Origin: an uncultured Erythrobacteraceae bacterium
Lineage (GTDB): Bacteria > Pseudomonadota > Alphaproteobacteria > Sphingomonadales > Sphingomonadaceae
Reading direction: 5' to 3'
DNA length: 14,680 bases
Assembly (NCBI GenBank): GCA_950071875.1
Contig: CATMNW010000025.1
Span: forward strand, 1 to 14,680
The position numbers and the translations under genes were made by a program. The notes beneath the pieces were generated by a model. The model made no database searches, was not told the origin of the DNA, and saw only the letters and a program-made list of their open reading frames with translations. This document shows positions 1-6,627 of the stretch, piece after piece; within the stretch, counting starts at the first letter, position 1, and each line of letters begins with the position of its first letter.

Positions 1-2
1 GA

Positions 3-33
3 AAGTAACTGCGACGAAATTCGACAGTTACTT
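3..33. repeat. Inverted repeat (hairpin) downstream of the GatZ/KbaZ gene
   Basis: A perfect 9-bp inverted repeat, AAGTAACTG (3-11) and CAGTTACTT (25-33). It is extended inward by CGA/TCG with one unpaired A, leaving a 6-base loop. It lies about 40 bp past the minus-strand stop of the GatZ/KbaZ gene. On the minus strand the right arm ends in CTTTC at the window edge, so a weak terminator is possible, but there is no clear T-run. An operator for a gene outside the window is an equally good reading. The rest of bases 1-75 shows no gene. Confidence 0.5.
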
Positions 34-75
34 GAAAGCTTGTCGAACCATGAACCGATAAAACTCTCAGCCACC

Positions 76-1251
76 CTAAAGCGCGCTCCCGGGTTGGGCA
101 AGCATGGCCTCCCTAACCAGCGGCAGGGCCGGCGGGGAGGCGCGCAGGTTGGCGAACATCTCTTCCTCCGCCTGCGCGATCTGCGGATCGGGCCAGTAAT
201 AGCGGATCCGATCGCTGAGGCTGTATTGCAGGTCTAGCTGCAGGTCGGCCCCGCTCGAATGATAATACTTCTGCCAGTTGCCCGGCTTGTCGTTCATCAC
301 GGTGAGCACCCGCTGCCGGAAATCCGATGCGTTATCGCCCAGCATGTCGCGCTCCATCGCGTCGAGCGCCCACAGCGCCTCGCGCAGAGCGAAGGTGACG
401 CCGGGGCCGACCTTCAGGATGGCGAAATGGTCGCGCACCAGCGCGGTCAGCGCATCCTGGGTCTGGTAGTCGGTGGAGTGCGCTTCGAAGACCATGCCGG
501 GAATATCGTCGAGACTGCGGCTGAGGTCCTGCGCTGCCTCCGGGTGATAATCGAGCACCTGGTGGTGGTCGAATTCGACCCCCGGCTGCACCACCAGCGC
601 GATGACGCGGTTCCATGCCTCCGCCGGAAAGAGTTCCTTGTGCATGGCGATGGTGCCATGCGCCGCTTCGGGAGAGGTGACCTGCAACGGCTCCAGATCC
701 TCGGTCGCGCCGCCGGGGACGGGAACCTCCGTCCCGATAACGTAGACCGGCGGCTGGGTTCCGGCATCGGCATAGGCGGCTTCGGCGACTTGGCACAGCC
801 GCGCGGCGCGCGCGGCGATCGTCTCTTCGGGCAGGGGAACCGGATCGTCGGCGCAGGACATCGAGCAGTCGAGGTGGATCTTCGCGAAACCGGCGCGGAC
901 GTACTGATCGATCAGGACATCGGCGCGATCCATCGCCTCGTCGGCGGGCAGGGCGGTCCATGCGTTGGGGCCCAGATGGTCGCCGCCCAGCACGATACGC
1001 TCCGCCGGGAAGTCTACGCGCTCCGCAATCTGCAAAACGTAGTCGCGGAAATCGGCGGGCTTCATCCCGGTGTAGCCGCCGTCCTGGTTCACCTGATTGG
1101 ACGTCGCCTCGATCAGGACGAACGGTGCGTCGTGCTTCAGCGCGTGGCGAAACGTGGCTTCGATCACCAGCGGATGGGCGGAGCAGACGGAGTATATCCC
1201 GACATCCTCGCCAGCCTTGTGGCGCGCAACACGGTCGAGAATCAGGTTCAT
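76..1251 (-). CDS. GatZ/KbaZ-family protein (tagatose-bisphosphate aldolase non-catalytic subunit or tagatose-6-phosphate 4-epimerase)
   Basis: A 391-residue protein of the GatZ/KbaZ (AgaZ) family, cytoplasmic. In E. coli these proteins support the class II tagatose-1,6-bisphosphate aldolases GatY/KbaY. An Agrobacterium member has been described as a D-tagatose-6-phosphate 4-epimerase. Family signatures are easy to see: SVCSAHPLVIEAT (21-33), EATSNQVNQDGGYTGM (48-63), GGDHLGPN (89-96), KIHLDCSMSC (124-133), VIGTEVPVPGG (171-181), VVQPGVEFDH (220-229), FEAHSTDYQT (255-264), AILKVGPGVTFALREA (277-292) and YSLSDRIRYYWP near residue 350. E. coli GatZ and KbaZ are about 420-426 residues; this protein stops soon after LPLVREAM, so the usual C-terminal SQYLP...-containing tail (about 40 residues) appears to be absent. 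It is the last gene of the minus-strand operon. Its ATG overlaps the stop of the transporter gene (ATGA), with GGGGA six bases upstream of the start. No GatY/KbaY is in the window, so the epimerase role is attractive but unproven. Confidence 0.9.
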   Translation of the reverse strand: MNLILDRVARHKAGEDVGIYSVCSAHPLVIEATFRHALKHDAPFVLIEATSNQVNQDGGYTGMKPADFRDYVLQIAERVDFPAERIVLGGDHLGPNAWTALPADEAMDRADVLIDQYVRAGFAKIHLDCSMSCADDPVPLPEETIAARAARLCQVAEAAYADAGTQPPVYVIGTEVPVPGGATEDLEPLQVTSPEAAHGTIAMHKELFPAEAWNRVIALVVQPGVEFDHHQVLDYHPEAAQDLSRSLDDIPGMVFEAHSTDYQTQDALTALVRDHFAILKVGPGVTFALREALWALDAMERDMLGDNASDFRQRVLTVMNDKPGNWQKYYHSSGADLQLDLQYSLSDRIRYYWPDPQIAQAEEEMFANLRASPPALPLVREAMLAQPGSAL

Positions 1252-2177
1252 GCGAGGTCCCCGTCAGCGCCCGGTTCAGGCTCGTCCGCGGCCTCGGGTT
1301 CGATGGCCAGCAGGACCGACGCGATCAGCGCCAGGCAGAGGCCGACGATTTTGAGCGGACCGGGCACAGCACCCAGAATGACGAGAGACAGCATCGCGGT
1401 GACGAGCGGCGCACCGGCATTGGAAAGCGGCGCGACGACAATCGCCTTGCCGTAGCGAAAGGCGAAGACCAGCGTCAGCGCGCCGATCGCGTTGAGCATC
1501 TGGATGCCGGCTGCCAGTAATGGCCCGTCGGTGCCGTAATTGATCGGCTGGCTGAAATCGGTCATCAGATAGGCGATCGGAGCCAGCAGGAGGCCCGAGA
1601 GCATCATGTAGAAGAAGATGCTTTCCCCGCTCATGGTGTTGTTGGCGAGCTTCATGAAGAAGGCCTGCACGCCCCAACACAGCATGATCAGCAGCGCGAG
1701 CGGAGCCCAACCGAGGCCGCCGACATCGCCCGACAGCGAAAGATCGAACATCGGCAGCGCCACCAGCGCCAGTACGATGCCGAGCACGCCAAGCTTGCCG
1801 GTCCGTTCCTTCAGGATCAGCAGCGACAGCGTGATCGTGACGATGGGCGACAGCGAGATGACGGGGAAGATCAGGTAGGGCGGTCCGCGCGTCACCGCGT
1901 AGAACAGCACCAATTGTCCGCCCGCGCCGAGAAGGCCGATCGTCAATCCGAAGAACACGGAGCGTGCATCGCGGTCCAGCCGCCAGCCCGCCATGGCCAG
2001 CACGATCAGCGCGGGCGGGATCATGGTCAACGCCCAGACGCAATAGACCAGCGTTTCGGGAAAGCCGCGCTCGGCCGACAATCCCGCGATCGCTCCCCAC
2101 ACGCCCCACAGGGCGACGGTGGCGAGCGCGTAGACGAGCCAGCTGCGGCCCGCAGCAGGAGATGCATCCTGGGTCAT
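1248..2177 (-). CDS. DMT-superfamily (EamA) transporter
   Basis: An inner-membrane protein of about 309 residues with roughly ten hydrophobic segments in two halves, the layout of the drug/metabolite transporter (EamA) family. The first helix starts near SWLVYALATVALWGVWG. The end of the first half carries the typical LLILKERTGKLGVLGIVLA segment, and a second copy follows the stretch around LIMLCWGVQAFFMKLANN. The tail is short and acidic (EAADEPEPGADGD) and should be cytoplasmic. I chose ATG at 2177 because GGAG lies seven bases upstream. A GTG at 2183 would overlap the preceding stop but sits only one base from that GGAG. The gene is wedged between a GH36 hydrolase and a GatZ/KbaZ gene, with end-to-start spacing of 2 bp and a 4-bp overlap, so translation is probably coupled. 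This suggests a sugar or sugar-derived substrate, but the family does not reveal substrate or direction. Confidence 0.85.
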   Translation of the reverse strand: MTQDASPAAGRSWLVYALATVALWGVWGAIAGLSAERGFPETLVYCVWALTMIPPALIVLAMAGWRLDRDARSVFFGLTIGLLGAGGQLVLFYAVTRGPPYLIFPVISLSPIVTITLSLLILKERTGKLGVLGIVLALVALPMFDLSLSGDVGGLGWAPLALLIMLCWGVQAFFMKLANNTMSGESIFFYMMLSGLLLAPIAYLMTDFSQPINYGTDGPLLAAGIQMLNAIGALTLVFAFRYGKAIVVAPLSNAGAPLVTAMLSLVILGAVPGPLKIVGLCLALIASVLLAIEPEAADEPEPGADGDLA

Positions 2178-2179
2178 CG

Positions 2180-4267
2180 TCACGCTCCGATCCGTTCGGC
2201 TTGCAGGATCAGGTGCTCCTTGAAGGACACGGCGAGCCGGGGGTCACTCGCGTCGAGCGATCCCAGAACCTTGCCGCTAGAAATGTCGGTTACCCGGTGC
2301 CGCCCGGCGGCAAGGCCGCGCAGCTCGACCGAACCCGCGTAGTCGTCGGCGTAGAAGGAGAAATAGTTGCGCCCGTTCTGTTCGATGGCGTGCGCTTCGG
2401 GCCGGTCGAAGCCGATATCGTACAGCTCGCCGCGATAGGTGCCGCGCGCCAGATCGTGCTCGTTGTAAAGGTCGATCCACTTGCGCCAGTAACGCTCCTT
2501 CTCGGGCGTCAACACGTATCCGCCCGGCGGCAGTACATCGATGGGATTGTCGGTGTCGCGCGGCCAGGTGAACTTGGTCGAGACCACCCCGCCGATGCCG
2601 ACCGCGGAGGCAAAGTCGGTACCCCCGTCGCTCAGTTCTACGTGGTCACCCGAAAAAGGCGCCGAAGGCCCCATCAGCGCCTTGGTCGTCTTGCCCTTGG
2701 TCCGGATCTGCCACGATGACAGCGGGTCGGATGCCGGCACCTGGTTCATGTAGGGCAGCGAATGGAATGCGAAGGATGTGCCGCACGGGCAGAATTCCAG
2801 AATCGCATCCGGATTGATGGACGTCGCTGCGTCGTGCACCGCTTCCCAGAAGGCGGGGAGCTGTTCGCAGGCTTCCTCGGGATAGGCGTGGTTGTGCGCC
2901 GGATTGTAGCACGGCGGAACACCGTTCAGATGCTGCCCGTCCAGTTTCAGGCCTTCATACCCCCATTCGCCGATGATCTTGCGCACCAGCGCTGTGCAAT
3001 GGTCGATGGTGGGCTGGTAGGCCGGGCATAGCGTGAACGCGTTCCACCAGGTCACGTCGTTCACTGCGCCGTTCTCGTCCAGCAGCAGCATGTCGCTGTG
3101 GTCGTGCAGCAGGTCGGTGCCGGGATCGACGGCGAGCGGCGCCAGCCACAGGCGCGGGCGCAGGCCGGCGTCCCTGATCCGGTCGACGAATGCGATCATG
3201 TCGGCTTCGCCGTTCGGGAACTTCTTGGGGTCGAGGTACCAGTCGCCCTCTGCCGTCTGCCAGCCGTCGTCCATCACCGCCCACTTGATGCCCAGGTCCT
3301 TCACCTTGGGCAGCGTGCCGATGACCTGGTCGGTGTTGAAATTGCGCTCGTAACCCCACGCGCACCAGATCGCTTCGTAGGCGGACGCGGGCACAAAAGC
3401 GTCGGTCAACCCACGCGCGGCCATGATTTCGCGATAGGCGGTCAGCGGAGCGAAGCAATCGCCGGTATGCGCGGCGATGAAGGTCGTGAGTGTGGCAATC
3501 TCCTCGCCCGGGGCGAGTTCGAAAGGCTGGTCGCTTTCCAGCGCGATGCTCGTTTCGCTGGCGGAGCTTGCCACGGGCAGGGCGATCAGCTTCGGCGTCA
3601 GCTCGAGATGCCCGACCGCGAGCCCGCCATCGGGCCGCCAGATGTCGACCACCGGTGTGCCGCCGCCATAGTCGGAGGCGTTCATGCCCATGTAGTTGCG
3701 CTGTTCGAACCCGGCAGGTGCGGGCTGGATCCAGTCGCGTCGGTCGCCGTGCGACGATCCGGCAAAGGTCCACACTCCGCGCTCCCCGCGCGTCAGGCTA
3801 TGCGCGGCATTGCGCCATCCGCGTAGGGCAAGGGGCTGCTTTCCTGCATTGCGGTAGGTGGCCACGATCGCCGCGATGCCGGGGCGGTTGGGATCGAAGG
3901 TGAATTCGACGGTCTTCTGAAGACCGTTCGCACTGACGCCCGTGGCGCTGTAGGTCGTGCCGGAAAGTCCGGCGACCTTGGAGGCTCCCTGACCCTGTTC
4001 GGTCAGCAGGAACGGGGCGAGCATCGTACCTTCGGCGGGAAGCAGCGTTTCGCTGTCCGAAAAGCCGGTCAGCGCGCGTCCACCGACAAGCAGGCGCGTG
4101 CGCATTGCGCTGTCGATCTCGATCGTCAGCGCGTCGTCGCCGAAGCGGTTCGCGATCGGCGCGGCGAACACCGGAGGGGCTGCGATAGAGCCCACCGCGA
4201 GCACCGCAGATGTGCTGCCCATGAGCTGCAGCACCTGCCGACGTCGCATACCCACTTTATGAATCAT
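2180..4267 (-). CDS. GH36-type alpha-galactosidase (or related glycoside hydrolase), Tat-exported
   Basis: A predicted periplasmic glycoside hydrolase of 695 residues, the usual size for family GH36, which releases alpha-linked galactose or GalNAc. From ATG 4267 the N-terminus reads MIHKVGMRRRQVLQLMG followed by a hydrophobic stretch and PPVFA-AP. This is a twin-arginine signal with cleavage expected near residue 35. A beta-sandwich domain (about 40-290) is followed by a (beta/alpha)8 barrel: WCAWGYERNFN (301-310), VMDDGWQ (331-337), WLAPLAVDPG (374-383), GLKLDGQHLN (439-448) with D443 as likely nucleophile, and PASDPLSSWQIR (511-522) with D514 as candidate acid/base. The start is fixed by GGAGGG six bases upstream of 4267; an upstream in-frame start at 4348 would place about 27 residues before the Tat signal and has no such site. 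It is the first gene of the operon, with its stop two bases before the transporter ATG. A related specificity (alpha-N-acetylgalactosaminidase or beta-L-arabinopyranosidase) cannot be excluded. Confidence 0.87.
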   Translation of the reverse strand: MIHKVGMRRRQVLQLMGSTSAVLAVGSIAAPPVFAAPIANRFGDDALTIEIDSAMRTRLLVGGRALTGFSDSETLLPAEGTMLAPFLLTEQGQGASKVAGLSGTTYSATGVSANGLQKTVEFTFDPNRPGIAAIVATYRNAGKQPLALRGWRNAAHSLTRGERGVWTFAGSSHGDRRDWIQPAPAGFEQRNYMGMNASDYGGGTPVVDIWRPDGGLAVGHLELTPKLIALPVASSASETSIALESDQPFELAPGEEIATLTTFIAAHTGDCFAPLTAYREIMAARGLTDAFVPASAYEAIWCAWGYERNFNTDQVIGTLPKVKDLGIKWAVMDDGWQTAEGDWYLDPKKFPNGEADMIAFVDRIRDAGLRPRLWLAPLAVDPGTDLLHDHSDMLLLDENGAVNDVTWWNAFTLCPAYQPTIDHCTALVRKIIGEWGYEGLKLDGQHLNGVPPCYNPAHNHAYPEEACEQLPAFWEAVHDAATSINPDAILEFCPCGTSFAFHSLPYMNQVPASDPLSSWQIRTKGKTTKALMGPSAPFSGDHVELSDGGTDFASAVGIGGVVSTKFTWPRDTDNPIDVLPPGGYVLTPEKERYWRKWIDLYNEHDLARGTYRGELYDIGFDRPEAHAIEQNGRNYFSFYADDYAGSVELRGLAAGRHRVTDISSGKVLGSLDASDPRLAVSFKEHLILQAERIGA

Positions 4268-4348
4268 TCCTCGCCCTCCAGCGTTCAAATCGCCGGACGT
4301 CGCCCGCCCGGAATATCCGTTTGCTCTCCGCATCAATAGATGTAACAT

Positions 4349-4386
4349 AATGAAAACGGATGCAAGGATGAACTTTCGTTTTCATT
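4349..4386. promoter_or_regulatory. Candidate operator: perfect 10-bp inverted repeat in the divergent promoter region
   Basis: AATGAAAACG (4349-4358) and its exact reverse complement CGTTTTCATT (4377-4386), separated by 18 bp. They lie in the 134-bp gap between the divergently transcribed GH36 hydrolase and the lipoprotein amidohydrolase. Read on the minus strand the right arm extends to GAAAACGAAA. The nonamer AAAACGAAA recurs upstream of the TonB-dependent receptor (6530-6538). A possible plus-strand promoter, TTGCTC (4321-4326) and CATAAT (4346-4351) with a long 19-bp spacer, would put the transcription start inside the repeat, as expected for repression. Inference: a binding site for the DeoR-family regulator encoded at 5553-6332. 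Confidence 0.5.
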
Positions 4387-4401
4387 CGATCAGGAGGCGA
4401 G

Positions 4402-5565
4402 ATGAGAAACCCCAATATGAAGCAGTCGCTGGTGCTCGCGGCTCTGTCGGCCGTGCTGGCGGGATGTGCGGCGACGGACGGGACGCCCCCGGCGGCTCTT
4501 TCGACGGCAGAAGCCTACTACACCCAAGCCGACTTCGACCGCGTGCCCAAGATAGACGTGCATGTGCATGCCAACATGTACGACCCGTCGTTCCTCGCAC
4601 TGGTGCGCGATAACGGGTTCCAGGTGTTGTCGATCAACGTCGACTATCCGGATTTTCCCACGCTCGATACGCAGGCCGATGTGGCGCACCGCTACTTTGC
4701 GGACGATCCTGCGCATTTCCAGTTTACGACCACGTTTTCCATGGACGGGTTCGAAACTGCCGGCTGGTCCGCGCGCACCAATGCCCACCTCGATCGGGAG
4801 CTGGACGCCGGCGCAATCGGCGTGAAGGTGTGGAAGAACATCGGCATGGTCGAGCGCAACCGGGCGGGAGAGCTGATCATGCTCGACGATCCCGGCTTCG
4901 ATGCGGTGATGGCGCATATCGAGCAGCGAGGTGTGCCGCTGATCGCGCACCAGGCGGAGCCTTACAATTGCTGGCTGCCGCTGGATCAGATGACGACCGA
5001 GAACGATCGCCAGTATTTCAAGGCGCATCCCGAATATCACATGTACCTGCACCCCGAGATGCCGAGTTATCAGGACTTGATGGACGCCCGCAATCGCTTC
5101 GTCGGGGCGCATCCCGGGCTGACCGTCATGGGCGCGCATCTTGGCAGCATCGAATGGAGCGTCGACGAACTGGCCGATTTCCTCGATGCCTACCCGAACG
5201 CAGTCGTCGATATGGCCGCACGGATGAGCAACCTGCAGTACCAGTCGAACCGCGACCGGGAAAAAGTGCGCAACTTCCTGATAAAGTACCAGAACCGCGT
5301 ATTGTACGCGACCGATCTGACGCTGAGCCCGCTATCGGATGAGGCCAAGGCGCAGAACCCGCCGATCGATCCCGGTGCCGATTTCGCCGCGTCTGCCGAG
5401 GGCGTCTGGCGGTCCGACTGGACCTATCTCGCCACGCCCGAAAACCAGTACGTCGATACGCTGAAGGCCGACACGCCCGGGCTGGCATTGCCGCGTTCGG
5501 TCATTCGGAAAATCTATTACGAGAACGCACTGCGGGTTTTCCCCGCCTTCGCTCACGCCTCGTAG
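4402..5565 (+). CDS. Lipoprotein metal-dependent hydrolase, amidohydrolase-2 superfamily
   Basis: A 387-residue protein with a lipoprotein signal: hydrophobic LVLAALSAVLAG leading to a lipobox LAGC with the lipidated cysteine at residue 22. The following residues are Ala, Ala, Thr, with no aspartate at +2, so outer-membrane anchoring is likely. The mature part is a TIM-barrel metal hydrolase of the amidohydrolase-2 type. Visible features are KIDVHVH (HxH at 54/56), GVKVWKN (140-146), LIAHQAEP (H183), MGAHLGS (H246) and VLYATD (D305), in the usual order of metal and catalytic positions. The family contains sugar lactonases, decarboxylases and C-C hydrolases, so the reaction is not determined. 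AGGAGG (4392-4397) lies four bases before the ATG. It is transcribed divergently from the GH36 operon, sharing the inverted repeat. Its last 13 bases overlap the end of the DeoR gene. A lactonase or deacylase acting on an exported or surface sugar derivative is speculation. Confidence 0.85.
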   Translation: MRNPNMKQSLVLAALSAVLAGCAATDGTPPAALSTAEAYYTQADFDRVPKIDVHVHANMYDPSFLALVRDNGFQVLSINVDYPDFPTLDTQADVAHRYFADDPAHFQFTTTFSMDGFETAGWSARTNAHLDRELDAGAIGVKVWKNIGMVERNRAGELIMLDDPGFDAVMAHIEQRGVPLIAHQAEPYNCWLPLDQMTTENDRQYFKAHPEYHMYLHPEMPSYQDLMDARNRFVGAHPGLTVMGAHLGSIEWSVDELADFLDAYPNAVVDMAARMSNLQYQSNRDREKVRNFLIKYQNRVLYATDLTLSPLSDEAKAQNPPIDPGADFAASAEGVWRSDWTYLATPENQYVDTLKADTPGLALPRSVIRKIYYENALRVFPAFAHAS

Positions 5566-6332
5566 AGATCGAAGCCGACCGTCCGGGCTGCATCGCGAAT
5601 GTAGTCCGGCGCGTCGGTGTCGGTCACCAGCGCGGATATCTCGCCGACATCGATGATCCGGTGCAGGCAGGTGCGCCCGAACTTGGAGCTGTCGGTCACC
5701 GCGATGACCGATCGCGCACGGCTGACCATCTTGCGGTTGAGCATCGCTTCGGGTTCGTAATGCGTGGTGAGCCCGCGCTGGAGATCGAAACCGTCGACGC
5801 CCAGGAACAGCTTGTCGACATGGAGAGCGTCGAGCGCGTCGACCGTCTGCCCGCCGTAGAACGCCATGTTGCGCCGGCGCATCTGTCCTCCGAGCATCAC
5901 AACGACAACATGCTCCTTGCGCGCCAGTGCGGCGAGGACGTTGAAGTCGTTCGTGACGACGGTGATGTCTTCGATGTCGGGGAGATGGGATGCGATGGCC
6001 AACGCCGTCGTGCCTGAATCGAGCACGATGGAATCGCCCGGCTCGACCATTTCTGCCGCGCGCTTCCCGATACGTCGCTTTTCCTCGACGTGGATGACCT
6101 GCTTGGTCTCCACCGCGGGTTCGTTGCCCGCGTTGATGACGTCGGTCGAGATGGCGCCGCCGTAGGATCGTTCCGCCAGTCCCCGCTCGCACAGGAAGTC
6201 CAGATCCTTGCGGATCGTCTGGGACGATACATCGAACTGCCGCGAAAGTTCGGCGACCTGGATACTGCCGAGTTCTTTCAACATGGCGATCATCTTTTGC
6301 CGCCGACCGCTGGTATCTCGCAATTTGGTCAT
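5553..6332 (-). CDS. DeoR/GlpR-family transcriptional regulator
   Basis: A cytoplasmic sugar-responsive repressor, about 259 residues. The N-terminal DeoR winged helix includes RRQKMIAMLKELG (10-22), VAELSRQFDVSSQTIRKDL (26-44) and the wing ERGLAERSYGGA. The C-terminal DeoR sensor domain contains GDSIVLDSGTTALAIA, VVTNDFNVLAAL, VVVMLGGQMRRRNMAFYGG and KLFLGVDGFDLQRGLTTH. Members of this family generally respond to phosphorylated sugars or polyols. I took ATG 6332 (GGGG a few bases upstream), which gives the normal family length. Further upstream TTG and ATG starts (6389, 6362) would add an unusual arginine-rich leader without a ribosome site. The gene lies between the GH36/amidohydrolase control region and the TonB receptor control region. 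Both regions contain AAAACGAAA, so it may control both, perhaps responding to tagatose-6-phosphate or a similar ester (inference). Confidence 0.9.
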   Translation of the reverse strand: MTKLRDTSGRRQKMIAMLKELGSIQVAELSRQFDVSSQTIRKDLDFLCERGLAERSYGGAISTDVINAGNEPAVETKQVIHVEEKRRIGKRAAEMVEPGDSIVLDSGTTALAIASHLPDIEDITVVTNDFNVLAALARKEHVVVVMLGGQMRRRNMAFYGGQTVDALDALHVDKLFLGVDGFDLQRGLTTHYEPEAMLNRKMVSRARSVIAVTDSSKFGRTCLHRIIDVGEISALVTDTDAPDYIRDAARTVGFDLYEA

Positions 6333-6477
6333 TTTGCCCCGTGGTCCCGCCTGAGGGCGCATTCTAGGAGTAGCCCATATCTTACGCAATACGGCACGCT
6401 TCGGGGAATTCCAGAAAACGCACGATAATGGTGATAGCCAAGCTGATTTGAGATGGCGCGGGGCTCAAGTGCTTTGG

Positions 6478-6491
6478 ATAACTATCGTTAT
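6478..6491. promoter_or_regulatory. ATAAC-N4-GTTAT dyad upstream of the receptor promoter
   Basis: ATAAC (6478-6482), TATC, then GTTAT (6487-6491) form a perfect 5-bp dyad just upstream of the -35 element of the TonB receptor promoter. The stretch ACTATCGTTAT (6481-6491) matches ATTATCGTTAT (11498-11508) in the dehydrogenase/dehydratase intergenic region at 10 of 11 positions. Position and recurrence suggest a binding site for an activator or repressor common to the two promoters. The protein is not identified. Confidence 0.4.
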
Positions 6492-6498
6492 ATAGTGC

Positions 6499-6527
6499 TT
6501 GTCATCCGGAAATTACGTGCTTACGAT
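6499..6527 (+). promoter_or_regulatory. Sigma-70-type promoter of the TonB-dependent receptor
   Basis: TTGTCA (6499-6504) and TACGAT (6522-6527) with an exact 17-bp spacer, upstream of the receptor start at 6628. This is the best -35/-10 pair seen in the window. The predicted transcription start, around 6533-6535, falls inside the AAAACGAAA motif (6530-6538), which would suit a repressor acting there. Confidence 0.55.
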
Positions 6528-6529
6528 GC

Positions 6530-6565
6530 AAAACGAAACATATTGGGGGTGAGTCCCCCGTTTCG
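6530..6565 (+). promoter_or_regulatory. AAAACGAAA motif and 5'-UTR hairpin at the receptor transcription start
   Basis: AAAACGAAA (6530-6538) is shared with the 4349-4386 operator region. CGAAAC (6534-6539) is the exact complement of GTTTCG (6560-6565). Inside them GGGGG (6545-6549) pairs with CCCCC (6555-6559) around a 5-base loop, with a 5-base bulge (6540-6544) on one side. If transcription starts near 6534, the mRNA would begin with this hairpin. It could be a DNA operator, a 5'-end stabiliser, or both. A 6-A run (6569-6574) follows, so it is not a terminator for plus-strand transcription. Confidence 0.45.
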
Positions 6566-6627
6566 CTCAAAAAAGGGGATGCTGCCACAGCCAGGGATTG
6601 CCGGGGCAGGTCGATGGAGGGAATTTC

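Noticed and set aside
259..1455. Long plus-strand open frame (398 codons) opposite the GatZ/KbaZ gene
   Set aside because: It is antisense to two well-supported genes, has arginine/glycine-rich low-information translation with no recognisable domain, and has no ribosome site. High GC content produces such frames.
4268..4348. N-terminal extension of the GH36 protein to the upstream in-frame start
   Set aside because: It would bury the Tat signal behind 27 extra residues, lacks a ribosome site, and would run into the divergent control region; ATG 4267 has GGAGGG at ideal spacing.
4390..5139. Minus-strand open frame (249 codons) opposite the lipoprotein amidohydrolase
   Set aside because: Histidine/valine/arginine-rich shadow of a clear metal-hydrolase gene, with no domain and no ribosome site.
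6545..6574. GGGGG/CCCCC hairpin as an intrinsic terminator
   Set aside because: It is followed by an A-run, not a T-run, on the plus strand, and lies downstream of the receptor promoter. On the minus strand the stem is preceded rather than followed by T's.
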